A DNA stretch of 64,000 nt from assembly GCF_000238295.3 (NCBI RefSeq), contig NZ_AHCD03000034.1, forward strand, positions 62,001 to 126,000, in the 5' to 3' direction. This DNA is from Pseudoalteromonas rubra. GTDB lineage: Bacteria > Pseudomonadota > Gammaproteobacteria > Enterobacterales > Alteromonadaceae. The first letter of the stretch is position 1, and every line of letters starts with the position of its first letter. Position numbers and translations under genes: made by a program. Below the pieces are notes generated by a model. It did no database searches. It worked only from the letters and a program-made list of their open reading frames with translations, and had not been told where the DNA came from. This document shows positions 17,579 to 26,778 of this stretch, one piece after another.

Positions 17579-17632
17579 CCAGCCCTGTCCCTTGCTGACC
17601 TTATGTAATGGGATTTATCTTTGGAGTAAAGG

Positions 17633-18943
17633 ATGAGAAAGCTCTACCTGTATTTGTTAGCGAGCGCTCTGATCTCAATCGTGGTACTGGGCTGGCTGCT
17701 TGATACCCTGAGCCAGCAAGCTGAACCCGCGGAAGATGCCTTTGCCTGGCAGGCCAAACTGCTTTATGGTGTGACCAACCAAAGTGCCTCCATCCCAGAG
17801 ACACTGCGAGCAGCCTATATGGAGCAAGTGAGTAAAGACTTTGATCTCCCCATCACCTATAGCTCAGGAGACTCCTTAGCGTTACCGGTCGAACTAAAAA
17901 ACCAGATGATGCAGCCCGAAGGCCTGCTGTTAGAAGATGATATAGGCTACTACTTGCTTAAGTCTGCGCCGTCACTGGCTCCCGACTACCTGGAGCTGAG
18001 ACTCGAAAAACCACCCGAACAATATGACTCAGATGTGTTTTTAACCCTGGCTTTTTATGCCGGGATTTGCACTTTTATGTGGGTCATCCTCGCGCCCCTA
18101 GCCAGACGACTTGCGGTACTGGTCAGTGCAGCAAAACAATTTGCCAGCGGTGATTTAAGCGCTCGCATTGAGGTGAATCATTTCACCTATATCAAAGATC
18201 TGGAGCTGACCTTTAACCGCATGGCTAATCAGATAGAAAAGCTGCTTGCCGAAAACAAGCTGATGGCGTCCAGTTTATCTCACGACATTCGTACCCCGGT
18301 TGCCTGTTTGCGATTCGGTTTTGATGCCGCCTTTGAAGAAGATGATATTGAGCAGGTGCACGCCCTGATGCACCGGATGGAGAAAGATCTGGATCAGATG
18401 GAAGATATGCTGGCCAGTTATTTGTCTTTTGCCACCTTGGAACAAAAGTCACACCTGCTCAAGTTTACCCCCACCCAGCTGGACACCTATATTGGTAATG
18501 TGGTTGAGCAAATGACCCCCAAACTGGCCAAAAAGCAAATTAATGCCAGTGTTTCAGTTCCGGCAAGCTTACAATTGGCTGCCGATCCCCACTGGTTGGC
18601 CAGAGCCATCTCCAACTTGTTGAGCAATGCCTGCGATTTCGCCAACAAGCAAATCATTGTCAGTGCCCAGCAACTGGATCATCAAATTGAAATCCGGGTC
18701 GAAGATGATGGCCCGGGCATCGAAGAAGAAAACTGGGCCAAGGTATTTGACCCTTTTTTCCAGGAACAAGGACATCGTAACCGGGCAGGAAAAAGCTATG
18801 GCTTGGGGCTGGCTATTGTGGCAAAAGTAGTCGACTGGCACCATGGGCAAGCCAGTGTCAGCAGATCTGATCTGCTCGGCGGCGCAAAGTTCACATTGAC
18901 ATTTTCCTGTAAAGCCCCGAGAAATACTGTCAAGACTGACTGA
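17633..18943 (+). CDS. Sensor histidine kinase, RstB-like
   Basis: Membrane histidine kinase of 436 residues. The first membrane segment is at about 5-24, a periplasmic sensor of about 110 residues follows, and the second membrane segment is at about 136-155. A HAMP region then leads to the phospho-acceptor motif SLSHDIRTPVACL (His217), the N-box SNLLSNACDFA, the G1 box EDDGPGIEEENW and the G2 loop SYGLGLAIVAKVV. An AAAGG sequence overlaps the bases just before the start. It pairs with the RstA-like regulator upstream. The sensed signal is unknown. Confidence 0.92.
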   Translation: MRKLYLYLLASALISIVVLGWLLDTLSQQAEPAEDAFAWQAKLLYGVTNQSASIPETLRAAYMEQVSKDFDLPITYSSGDSLALPVELKNQMMQPEGLLLEDDIGYYLLKSAPSLAPDYLELRLEKPPEQYDSDVFLTLAFYAGICTFMWVILAPLARRLAVLVSAAKQFASGDLSARIEVNHFTYIKDLELTFNRMANQIEKLLAENKLMASSLSHDIRTPVACLRFGFDAAFEEDDIEQVHALMHRMEKDLDQMEDMLASYLSFATLEQKSHLLKFTPTQLDTYIGNVVEQMTPKLAKKQINASVSVPASLQLAADPHWLARAISNLLSNACDFANKQIIVSAQQLDHQIEIRVEDDGPGIEEENWAKVFDPFFQEQGHRNRAGKSYGLGLAIVAKVVDWHHGQASVSRSDLLGGAKFTLTFSCKAPRNTVKTD

Positions 18944-19131
18944 CAAGCGTTAGATTTGTGCTATAAATCAGCTAGATACTAACCACAAGTGGAGACACTA
19001 CTGGATTTTTCGGATTACGCTCAGGATTTAAGCAAAAACTTGTGTTAGATCAATGCAATTTAGGCCTTTTTATTTCCTTTTAATTACAGTAGATTGTTGC
19101 CGCCGTCTTTAAAAAAGAGAAGTATAAGAAT

Positions 19132-20478
19132 ATGAGCAGTGTGCGCGGAGAGTTCAGCTCTCGCTTTGGATTCATTATGGCTGCAGCGGGATCTGCTGTA
19201 GGCCTGGGGAACATTTGGGGTTTCCCCACTCAAACCGCCAGTAATGGTGGTGCCGCTTTTGTATTAATGTATTTGATCCTGGCGTTCTGTCTGGCTTATC
19301 CCGCACTGATGGCTGAGCTGGTGATCGGTCGCCACGGTCAGGCCAATGCCGTGTCTTCACTGCAAAAGCTGGGTAATAACCCGGTGCAAAAAAAGTTTGC
19401 GTTTTTCGTCGGTTTTGGCGGCATCATTTGTGCCGGACTGATTTTAAGTTTCTACGCCATTGTCGCTGGCTGGATGTTAAGTGCCACCTTTGAGCCTGTG
19501 GCCAACACAATCGGTGCAACAGGTGCGGCGCAGTGGCTCTCAGAGCAATCTCTGCTGAGAGATCTCAGCTTCACGCTTGCCTTTGTCGCCCTGACTATCT
19601 CCATCATCAGTAAAGGCGTCGAAAATGGCATAGAAAAGTGGTCCAAGCGTCTGATGCCTGCGTTGCTGCTCATTCTGTTCTCATTAATTGCCTATGTACT
19701 GACTCAGGATGGTGCTACGACTGGCTTAAAAGCCTACCTGGTCCCTGAATTCTCTTCATTGCTGGATCCAGCCCTACTGGTCAGTGCGCTCGGTCAGGCT
19801 TTCTTCTCTTTATCGCTGGGTACCAGTGTGATGATCATTTATGGCTCTTACATCAGCAAGCAAGAAAACCTCGTGTCACTGGGTGCATATGTCACCTTAA
19901 TCGATGTGTTCATTGCTTTTGTTGCCGGCCTGCTGATCATTCCAGCGATGTACGTAGCACAAGCTCAGGGCGTCGAGATCTTCTCACCAACCGGGCAGTT
20001 GTTATCAGAAGATACTTTGGTATTCCAGGTTTTACCGGCCTTGTTTGAAGGCATGGGTGGCGTTGGCGTGTTCGTAGGTTTTGCTTTCTTTGCACTGATG
20101 AGCATCGCTGCACTAACCAGCTCCATTTCCATGCTCGAAGCGCCCGTGTCTTACGCAGTTGAAAAGTTCGCGCTGGCCAGAACACAGGCAACCTGGATCA
20201 TTGGTGGAATTATCGCGACAGTGAGCGTGACGATTATTCTCAACTTCTCGGCCCTGTTTGGTCTGGTTGTGAAACTGACCACGCAGTTTGGTCAGCCCCT
20301 GCTAGGCATGCTGTGCTGCATCTTTGTAGGCTGGATCTGGCATCGTCAGAAGCTACTCAAAGAAATCCAGACTGGCCACCCGGAAGTTGCTTCATCACTG
20401 TTTTGGCGCATCTGGCCCTGGTATATCAAGTTTGTTTGTCCGCTGGCCATCGCTCTGGTGTTCATCAATTCCCTGTAA
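19132..20478 (+). CDS. Neurotransmitter:sodium symporter (NSS) family transporter
   Basis: Sodium-coupled amino-acid or amine transporter of the LeuT-fold NSS family, 448 residues with about 11-12 membrane segments. The first segment holds the family signature AAAGSAVGLGNIWGFP, whose unwound region binds sodium and substrate. The segment SLSLGTSVMIIYGSYI matches the region around TM6-7. Substrate cannot be read from sequence; bacterial members carry tryptophan, tyrosine, leucine or alanine. It is monocistronic, with its own terminator at 20506. Confidence 0.93.
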   Translation: MSSVRGEFSSRFGFIMAAAGSAVGLGNIWGFPTQTASNGGAAFVLMYLILAFCLAYPALMAELVIGRHGQANAVSSLQKLGNNPVQKKFAFFVGFGGIICAGLILSFYAIVAGWMLSATFEPVANTIGATGAAQWLSEQSLLRDLSFTLAFVALTISIISKGVENGIEKWSKRLMPALLLILFSLIAYVLTQDGATTGLKAYLVPEFSSLLDPALLVSALGQAFFSLSLGTSVMIIYGSYISKQENLVSLGAYVTLIDVFIAFVAGLLIIPAMYVAQAQGVEIFSPTGQLLSEDTLVFQVLPALFEGMGGVGVFVGFAFFALMSIAALTSSISMLEAPVSYAVEKFALARTQATWIIGGIIATVSVTIILNFSALFGLVVKLTTQFGQPLLGMLCCIFVGWIWHRQKLLKEIQTGHPEVASSLFWRIWPWYIKFVCPLAIALVFINSL

Positions 20479-20505
20479 TAAAAAGACAAACTCAAATTCA
20501 CTACA

Positions 20506-20529
20506 GAGAGGCAACACCGCCTCTCTTTT
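20506..20529 (+). terminator. Intrinsic terminator after NSS transporter
   Basis: GAGAGGC (20506-20512) and GCCTCTC (20519-20525) form a seven-base-pair stem with a six-base loop followed by TTTT, 28 bases after the transporter stop codon. Confidence 0.85.
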
Positions 20530-20571
20530 CATATCCACTATACCTCTACTGGCACACCAGTTTTAGATAAT

Positions 20572-20750
20572 TTATACCAAGTTGCTTAATTAAGCGTTCT
20601 ATTTTGAGGCGAGAAGATAGGATCGATAACCAGGCAAAAAATTTGCGAGCCTATGTCTGAGATATAAGGTTCTAAATGAGAAATTTTTAACGCTGTTAGC
20701 GTCCTATTTGCTCCTTCAAATAGACCAGGTATTAAGTGAAATTGGTATTA
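20572..20750. mobile_element. MITE-like non-coding element (about 179 bp)
   Basis: The left end TTATACCAAGTTGCTTAATTAA and the reverse complement of the right end, TAATACCAATTTCACTTAAT, are imperfect inverted repeats of about 18-20 bases. Between them lies no coding frame. The sequence resembles short dispersed elements I associate with Pseudoalteromonas genomes, but this is from memory. No clear target duplication can be fixed. Its right edge coincides exactly with the left edge (20751) of the pgl/zwf tandem duplication. Confidence 0.6.
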
Positions 20751-20774
20751 GTCAATATGTGGTAGCCAGGCATT

Positions 20775-20802
20775 AAAAAAGCACGCCCGGGGCGTGCTTT
20801 TT
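20775..20802 (-). terminator. Intrinsic terminator of pgl (copy 1)
   Basis: The palindrome GCACGCC-CGG-GGCGTGC is flanked by six A on the left and five T on the right, so it can terminate in both directions. It lies 27 bases after the pgl stop codon. Confidence 0.88.
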
Positions 20803-20828
20803 AAAAGCTTCTTACTAGGTGTCTTTAA

Positions 20829-21539
20829 TTAGGGGCACCAGAACACACTGAGCTTCAGCTCCGGGTGGTTTAACACCGCACGCAGTGGAATATCGAGTTC
20901 AGAGCCAGGCTGCTTGGCTTCTTCGTAAACAGCGCGCTTTGCATCCCCACTGATCAGCAAGACAGCATGCTTAGTATTGGCAATGCCAGACAAAGTCAGG
21001 CTCATACGCTCTGTAATGCTGCCTGTCACTTCACTTTGCTTAGCATTGATGGCACACACCAGCTCAGAGGTCTGCAATGCTTGCTCCAGTCCTTCTGCAT
21101 GCGGGAACAAAGATGCAGTATGTCCGTCGGGACCCATACCCAGAATGGTGATATCAAATGGCGCTTTTAATTCAGCATAGGCGCTCTCGCACTGTGCCTG
21201 GCCTGCAATGGCTGTTGCTTCAGCATTTTTCATCGTCACAAATGTAGCTTTACTCGCTTCGTTTTGCAGTAAGGTCGAATTAATGAACGCTTCATTAGAC
21301 TTCTCATGGTCTGCGTCAACCCAACGCTCATCAACCATGGCCACAGTCACTTTATCCCAGGACAGAGATAAATTAGACAGGTGCTTGTAGGCAGGTGCTG
21401 GTGACGAGCCACCAGATACCAGCATAGATGCACGACCATCCGCTTCAATCGCCTGACTTAAAGTGCTGCTCAACAGCTCAGCCAACTTTGCAGTCATCGC
21501 CTCTTTACTATCAAAAAACGCTTCGGTCAGTTGTGCCAT
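20829..21539 (-). CDS. pgl: 6-phosphogluconolactonase (copy 1)
   Basis: Hydrolyses 6-phosphogluconolactone, the second step of the oxidative pentose-phosphate and Entner-Doudoroff pathways. It has 236 residues of the DevB/SugarP-isomerase-like family, with MLVSGGSSPAPAYKHLS, VDERWVDADHEKSNE and ITILGMGPDGHTASLFPH. Its ATG overlaps the preceding zwf stop by one base. Here the upstream zwf is truncated, so expression depends on read-through from intact zwf-pgl. The protein is identical to the copy at 22324. Confidence 0.95.
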   Translation of the reverse strand: MAQLTEAFFDSKEAMTAKLAELLSSTLSQAIEADGRASMLVSGGSSPAPAYKHLSNLSLSWDKVTVAMVDERWVDADHEKSNEAFINSTLLQNEASKATFVTMKNAEATAIAGQAQCESAYAELKAPFDITILGMGPDGHTASLFPHAEGLEQALQTSELVCAINAKQSEVTGSITERMSLTLSGIANTKHAVLLISGDAKRAVYEEAKQPGSELDIPLRAVLNHPELKLSVFWCP

Positions 21540-22245
21540 TATGCTTTTTCTCCTACGTTAAACCAGGCGTGATTACTTTCTTCCAGCAGCTCATCAGCAG
21601 CTTCCGGGCCCCATGATCCCGCGCGATACAGCGAAGGTGTGCCTTTTTCCTGCCAGCGTGCAACGATCGGGTCGATCCACTTCCAGGCTTGTCTTACTTC
21701 ATCACGATGGATGAACAATGCCGGGTTATTCGCGGCAGCATCCAGCATCAGGCGCTTATACGCATCTGAGTGGAAACCTTTGCTGTACTGTTGACTCAGC
21801 TCAATGTTCAGTGTCACCGGCTGCAACTGCATTTCCAGGTTATCAAGGCGTTTAGACATCAGTGTCAGCTGAATGCTTTCTTCTGGTTGCAATCGGATCT
21901 CAAGGCGGTTTGGCTGAATTGGACCAACGCTCGGGTCGTATACGTTATGAGAAACAGGCTTATATTCAACCACGATTTCTGCACAGCGCTTTTTCATTCG
22001 TTTACCCGTTCTCAGGTAAAATGGCACACCAGCCCAGCGCCAGTTATCGATATGCGCTTTAATCGCTACAAATGTTTCTGTCTTACTTGACCCTTCCCCA
22101 AGTTCTTCCAAATAACCGGGGACCAGTTTACCGTTCAGGTCGCCTGGCACGTATTGGCCACGAACGACGTTGTCATCCACTTCCTCACCAACCAGTGGAC
22201 GTAACGCTTCAAGCACTTTAAGCTTTTCAGCACGAATACTATTGG
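21539..22245 (-). pseudogene. zwf: Truncated zwf, C-terminal 235 codons
   Basis: Identical to the C-terminal part of the intact zwf at 23034, from the codons around VLEALRPLVGEEVDD to the stop. The N-terminal NADP-binding domain and the RIDHYLGKE active site are absent because the reading frame is cut at junction 22245/22246. An internal ATG at 22216 would give a 225-residue fragment that cannot be an active dehydrogenase. Confidence 0.92.
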
Positions 22246-22269
22246 GTCAATATGTGGTAGCCAGGCATT

Positions 22270-22297
22270 AAAAAAGCACGCCCGGGGCGTGCTTTTT
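22270..22297 (-). terminator. Intrinsic terminator of pgl (copy 2)
   Basis: Duplicate of the terminator at 20775, with stem GCACGCC/GGCGTGC and A and T tracts. It now lies between the intact zwf-pgl operon and the truncated zwf, so it should reduce transcription of the duplicated pgl. Confidence 0.88.
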
Positions 22298-22323
22298 AAA
22301 AGCTTCTTACTAGGTGTCTTTAA

Positions 22324-23034
22324 TTAGGGGCACCAGAACACACTGAGCTTCAGCTCCGGGTGGTTTAACACCGCACGCAGTGGAATATCGAGTTCAGAGC
22401 CAGGCTGCTTGGCTTCTTCGTAAACAGCGCGCTTTGCATCCCCACTGATCAGCAAGACAGCATGCTTAGTATTGGCAATGCCAGACAAAGTCAGGCTCAT
22501 ACGCTCTGTAATGCTGCCTGTCACTTCACTTTGCTTAGCATTGATGGCACACACCAGCTCAGAGGTCTGCAATGCTTGCTCCAGTCCTTCTGCATGCGGG
22601 AACAAAGATGCAGTATGTCCGTCGGGACCCATACCCAGAATGGTGATATCAAATGGCGCTTTTAATTCAGCATAGGCGCTCTCGCACTGTGCCTGGCCTG
22701 CAATGGCTGTTGCTTCAGCATTTTTCATCGTCACAAATGTAGCTTTACTCGCTTCGTTTTGCAGTAAGGTCGAATTAATGAACGCTTCATTAGACTTCTC
22801 ATGGTCTGCGTCAACCCAACGCTCATCAACCATGGCCACAGTCACTTTATCCCAGGACAGAGATAAATTAGACAGGTGCTTGTAGGCAGGTGCTGGTGAC
22901 GAGCCACCAGATACCAGCATAGATGCACGACCATCCGCTTCAATCGCCTGACTTAAAGTGCTGCTCAACAGCTCAGCCAACTTTGCAGTCATCGCCTCTT
23001 TACTATCAAAAAACGCTTCGGTCAGTTGTGCCAT
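22324..23034 (-). CDS. pgl: 6-phosphogluconolactonase (copy 2)
   Basis: Complete 236-residue 6-phosphogluconolactonase with the family motifs VDERWV and LGMGPDGHTASLFP, coupled to intact zwf by a one-base stop/start overlap. This is probably the copy that is transcribed normally. No edd, eda or glk follows, although these often accompany zwf-pgl in related genomes. Confidence 0.97.
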   Translation of the reverse strand: MAQLTEAFFDSKEAMTAKLAELLSSTLSQAIEADGRASMLVSGGSSPAPAYKHLSNLSLSWDKVTVAMVDERWVDADHEKSNEAFINSTLLQNEASKATFVTMKNAEATAIAGQAQCESAYAELKAPFDITILGMGPDGHTASLFPHAEGLEQALQTSELVCAINAKQSEVTGSITERMSLTLSGIANTKHAVLLISGDAKRAVYEEAKQPGSELDIPLRAVLNHPELKLSVFWCP

Positions 23035-24506
23035 TATGCTTTTTCTCCTACGTTAAACCAGGCGTGATTACTTTCTTCCAGCAGCTCATCAGCAGCTTCC
23101 GGGCCCCATGATCCCGCGCGATACAGCGAAGGTGTGCCTTTTTCCTGCCAGCGTGCAACGATCGGGTCGATCCACTTCCAGGCTTGTCTTACTTCATCAC
23201 GATGGATGAACAATGCCGGGTTATTCGCGGCAGCATCCAGCATCAGGCGCTTATACGCATCTGAGTGGAAACCTTTGCTGTACTGTTGACTCAGCTCAAT
23301 GTTCAGTGTCACCGGCTGCAACTGCATTTCCAGGTTATCAAGGCGTTTAGACATCAGTGTCAGCTGAATGCTTTCTTCTGGTTGCAATCGGATCTCAAGG
23401 CGGTTTGGCTGAATTGGACCAACGCTCGGGTCGTATACGTTATGAGAAACAGGCTTATATTCAACCACGATTTCTGCACAGCGCTTTTTCATTCGTTTAC
23501 CCGTTCTCAGGTAAAATGGCACACCAGCCCAGCGCCAGTTATCGATATGCGCTTTAATCGCTACAAATGTTTCTGTCTTACTTGACCCTTCCCCAAGTTC
23601 TTCCAAATAACCGGGGACCAGTTTACCGTTCAGGTCGCCTGGCACGTATTGGCCACGAACGACGTTGTCATCCACTTCCTCACCAACCAGTGGACGTAAC
23701 GCTTCAAGCACTTTAAGCTTTTCAGCACGAATACTATTGGCATTGAGCTTTGACGGAGATTCCATCGCCACCAGACATAGCAACTGCAGCAAATGGTTCT
23801 GAACCATATCGCGCAGTGCACCGGCCTTATCATAAAAGCCAGCACGACTCTCAAGGCCCACCGTCTCAGAGATACTGATTTGGATGTTGTCGATTGACTT
23901 TGCATCCCACAGATTTTCAAACAAAGCGTTCGCAAAACGCAGTGCCATCAGGTTTTGTACAGTTTCTTTGCCCAGATAGTGGTCAATACGGAAAATTTGA
24001 TTTTCTTCGAAGAATTGTGCAATTTTCCCGTTAATTTCTTCAGCCGACTTACCACAATAGCCAATCGGTTTTTCAACTACCACACGGGAATTATCCGTGA
24101 TCAGGTTCTTTTGCGATAACAACTCACAACACGTACCGTACACAGCGGGCGGTAAAGATAAGTAGAAGACGCGTGATTTTTCTTCACCATCTGCATCGAG
24201 AATATCTTTCAATACATCCCAGTTATCGTCAGCTTCAGTCACATTTACCACTACCGGTACCAGGAACTGGGCAAAAGCCTGCCAGTCTTTTGCGTTAAAC
24301 TCACCTTCGCTAAGGTGCGACTTAAGTGCCTGCTCTGCCGTGGCAATGTATTGTTCTTTTTGTTCTTGTGCCCGGACGGTAGGAAGTACGCGTGAGCCTT
24401 CAGGTAAATTACCTTCTTGATACGCACGATACATTGCAGGTAACAACTTTCGTAACGCTAAGTCGCCGCCCCCACCAAAAATTACGATATCAAAAGGATT
24501 AAGCAT
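23034..24506 (-). CDS. zwf: Glucose-6-phosphate 1-dehydrogenase
   Basis: NADP-dependent oxidation of glucose-6-phosphate to 6-phosphogluconolactone, the entry to the oxidative pentose-phosphate pathway. It is a full-length 490-residue enzyme. The nucleotide-binding motif FGGGGDLALRKLLPA is close to the N-terminus, with the substrate/catalytic motif RIDHYLGKE at about residue 175 and the conserved YEKLMLDA-like segment YKRLMLDAAANN near the C-terminus. It is coupled to pgl and lies downstream of pgi on the same strand with a 471-base gap. Confidence 0.98.
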   Translation of the reverse strand: MLNPFDIVIFGGGGDLALRKLLPAMYRAYQEGNLPEGSRVLPTVRAQEQKEQYIATAEQALKSHLSEGEFNAKDWQAFAQFLVPVVVNVTEADDNWDVLKDILDADGEEKSRVFYLSLPPAVYGTCCELLSQKNLITDNSRVVVEKPIGYCGKSAEEINGKIAQFFEENQIFRIDHYLGKETVQNLMALRFANALFENLWDAKSIDNIQISISETVGLESRAGFYDKAGALRDMVQNHLLQLLCLVAMESPSKLNANSIRAEKLKVLEALRPLVGEEVDDNVVRGQYVPGDLNGKLVPGYLEELGEGSSKTETFVAIKAHIDNWRWAGVPFYLRTGKRMKKRCAEIVVEYKPVSHNVYDPSVGPIQPNRLEIRLQPEESIQLTLMSKRLDNLEMQLQPVTLNIELSQQYSKGFHSDAYKRLMLDAAANNPALFIHRDEVRQAWKWIDPIVARWQEKGTPSLYRAGSWGPEAADELLEESNHAWFNVGEKA

Positions 24507-24977
24507 AATTATGTCTCACAAGGTTAGGCGCGTCGCACCAGGGTGCATCACACGCTCGTTAGTTAAAACCGTTTTCCAGTCTGCATTCAGACTAGCAAAC
24601 TCTGCTTTCTTGCTGGAATTGAATTCGTTCGCACCACACAATGATATCATGGTGTTGTGCCGCAGTGCGGTAAGGGATGGTGATGGCTCACCTGTCTGAT
24701 CTGTTTTATGTACTTCGTCGTGACGACTACACCATACATCCCCAGTCAGAGTCTGTTCCGCCACTGCTTGTTGGCTCTGTTATAGCCAGTTTACTCACCT
24801 GCCGCTTACAGGTTATGACAAGGCAAGTAAATTTGAAAAAATGAGCCTTAGGGGCACTGTAATTCCTCTCACAAAAATACAGGCCCTAAGCACTCCAGCG
24901 CTACCCGTTCAAAGGTATTCTTTTCATCTGTGCCAGGTTGCAATCTGGCACCCGACAAGCACCTTGCTTGTCGGCTA
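24507..24977. other. Intergenic region between pgi and zwf
   Basis: A 471-base gap without a convincing gene; the short frames on both strands show no coding features. It should contain the zwf promoter and the pgi terminator. A weak match to a HexR-type site (TGTAATT at 24858) lacks its second half, so I do not call an operator. Confidence 0.5.
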
Positions 24978-26618
24978 TTATCTGTTTTGTTTGTAATACG
25001 CGATCAACCCAGCTGTGGAGCTATCGTGTGCGTGTTCAACGTTATCCTGCGTCAGTTCTGCTTCAATGGCGCTCGCCAGCCCTTTGCCCAGCTCAACACC
25101 CCACTGATCAAATGAGCAAACTTCAAGGATAATACCCTGACAAAATATTTTATGCTCATACAAGGCAATAAGACGGCCCACCGCTTTGGCATCAACTTCG
25201 TCCAAAATCATTGACGTAGTTGGTCTGTTCCCTTCATGAATTTTATGTGGCAGCAAACGCTCAATTTCTGCTTCTGATTTGCCCTTCGCGGCTAAATCGC
25301 TGCGCACCTGCTGCTCATTCACCCCAGCCATCAGGGCTTCTGTTTGGGCAAAAAAGTTAGACAACAAAATATCATGGTGTTTGGCCACATCGCGCTGTGG
25401 TTTAACAGACGCAATAAAATCGGCTGGAACAATGACGTTCCCCTGGTGCAAACACTGATAAAATGCGTGCTGGCCGTTGATGCCTGTCATGCCCCAGATA
25501 AGCGGTACAGTGGTATACGGAACCGTTTGGCCCGCAAAGGTAACATGCTTACCGTTACTTTCCATTTCACCCTGCTGTAGATAGGCAGGAAGCATATGCA
25601 GTGCCTGGTCGTAAGGCAAGATGGCTTGCGACTGATAACCGAGAAAACTGGTGTTCCAAACGCTCAGTAGCGCCATAATTAATGGAATATTCTGGTCAAA
25701 TGAGGCATTTTTAAAATGCTCATCAATCTCGTAAGCGCCTTCTAAAATAGCTTCAAACTTGTCGTAACCCAGATACAGGGCAATCGGTAAACCAATTGCG
25801 CTCCACAAAGAGAAGCGTCCGCCTACCCAGTCCCACATGGTAAATACATTTTCGTCTGCGATACCAAAGGCACGCGTTTTCTCAAGATTGGTACTCACAG
25901 CAACAAAATGCTTAGCGATTTCTGCTTCATTTTGTGCAGACTTCAGGAACCAGGCAACAGACGAGCGTGCGTTTGTCATGGTTTCTGAGGTGGTAAAGGT
26001 TTTCGATGAGACCACAAACAAGGTGGTTTCTGGAGATACCTTGTCCAATACATGAGCGAGCTGAACACCATCAACATTAGACACATAATGTACATTGAGG
26101 GTGTCGTCCGCATAAGAACTCAGTGCTTCAGTCACCATCTGCGGGCCCAGGTTAGACCCGCCCACACCAATGGCGACAACATCTTTAACTGCTTTACCTG
26201 TATAACCCAGCCAGTCGCCACTGCGCACTTTATGACTGAATACTTTTAGCTTTTCAAGCTCTGCATTAACTTGGTCCATGACGTTTTCGCCATCAACATA
26301 AATCGGTGTATTACCACGGTTACGCAAAGCGACATGTAACACCGCTCGGTCTTCGGTGATATTGATTTTTTCACCTGCAAACAACTTGTCGCGCCACTGA
26401 GCCAAATCACATTGTTCAGCCAGATTAATCAACTGTGCGAATGTGTCTTTGTCGATGAGTTGCTTAGAAAAATCAAACAACAAGCCCGGGATCTGACGAG
26501 AAAACAGGTCAAATCTCGTTGCATCTTGCTCAAACAAAGATTTTAAATGTTGTGTCTTCAGTTGTTCTGATGCTGTTGTTAAAGCCTGCCAACTCGATAG
26601 TTGTGTACGGCAACTCAT
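24978..26618 (-). CDS. pgi: Glucose-6-phosphate isomerase
   Basis: Interconverts glucose-6-phosphate and fructose-6-phosphate. It has 546 residues, as usual for bacterial Pgi. The first signature VAIGVGGSNLGPQMV, the segment VVSSKTFTTSETMTN and the catalytic-glutamate region YLQQGEMESNGK are visible. The second signature WGVELGKGLA includes the catalytic lysine region. The promoter region (26619-27007) is shared with a divergent LacI-family regulator and contains two palindromic operators. Confidence 0.98.
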   Translation of the reverse strand: MSCRTQLSSWQALTTASEQLKTQHLKSLFEQDATRFDLFSRQIPGLLFDFSKQLIDKDTFAQLINLAEQCDLAQWRDKLFAGEKINITEDRAVLHVALRNRGNTPIYVDGENVMDQVNAELEKLKVFSHKVRSGDWLGYTGKAVKDVVAIGVGGSNLGPQMVTEALSSYADDTLNVHYVSNVDGVQLAHVLDKVSPETTLFVVSSKTFTTSETMTNARSSVAWFLKSAQNEAEIAKHFVAVSTNLEKTRAFGIADENVFTMWDWVGGRFSLWSAIGLPIALYLGYDKFEAILEGAYEIDEHFKNASFDQNIPLIMALLSVWNTSFLGYQSQAILPYDQALHMLPAYLQQGEMESNGKHVTFAGQTVPYTTVPLIWGMTGINGQHAFYQCLHQGNVIVPADFIASVKPQRDVAKHHDILLSNFFAQTEALMAGVNEQQVRSDLAAKGKSEAEIERLLPHKIHEGNRPTTSMILDEVDAKAVGRLIALYEHKIFCQGIILEVCSFDQWGVELGKGLASAIEAELTQDNVEHAHDSSTAGLIAYYKQNR

Positions 26619-26712
26619 ATTAATTCCCCTAGTGACGATGCGTTTTCAAAACAATAAAAATTGTATTTATCACAAGTGTTAAACGACGTATTGCGTTAAA
26701 CATAAGTTAAAA

Positions 26713-26726
26713 TGACAACGCTGTCA
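26713..26726. promoter_or_regulatory. LacI-family operator-like palindrome O1
   Basis: TGACAACGCTGTCA is a near-perfect palindrome (one mismatched position) with the central CG typical of LacI-family operators, flanked by AA and AA. Its centre lies about 100 bases upstream of the pgi start codon. It resembles sites I recall for amino-sugar regulators of the NagR type. The adjacent LacI-family gene is the obvious candidate binder. Confidence 0.7.
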
Positions 26727-26778
26727 AATAGCTAATTCTTAATTTTACATTGCGCATAATACCCCAATTTTGACTTTT

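Larger units (their letters stand above)
20751..22245. repeat. Tandem duplication unit 1 (1,495 bp; pgl and zwf 3' part)
   Basis: Bases 20751-22245 recur as 22246-23740 with an offset of 1,495 and no difference that I can see. The unit runs from GTCAATATGTGG, immediately after the MITE-like element, through the terminator and pgl into zwf at ATACTATTGG. The novel junction ATTGG/GTCAAT at 22245/22246 shows no shared bases between the two breakpoints. Confidence 0.92.
22246..23740. repeat. Tandem duplication unit 2 (1,495 bp)
   Basis: Second unit of the direct repeat starting at 20751. It continues into the remaining 5' half of intact zwf at 23740. The MITE-like element that borders unit 1 on the left is not present between the two units. 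Confidence 0.92.

Noticed and set aside
24511..24764. Small frames on both strands between zwf and pgi
   Set aside because: Both are antisense to each other and have no features; the region is more likely promoter and untranslated sequence.
24841..24873. Possible HexR site upstream of zwf (TGTAATT half)
   Set aside because: The second half-site is a poor match, so an operator is not supported.
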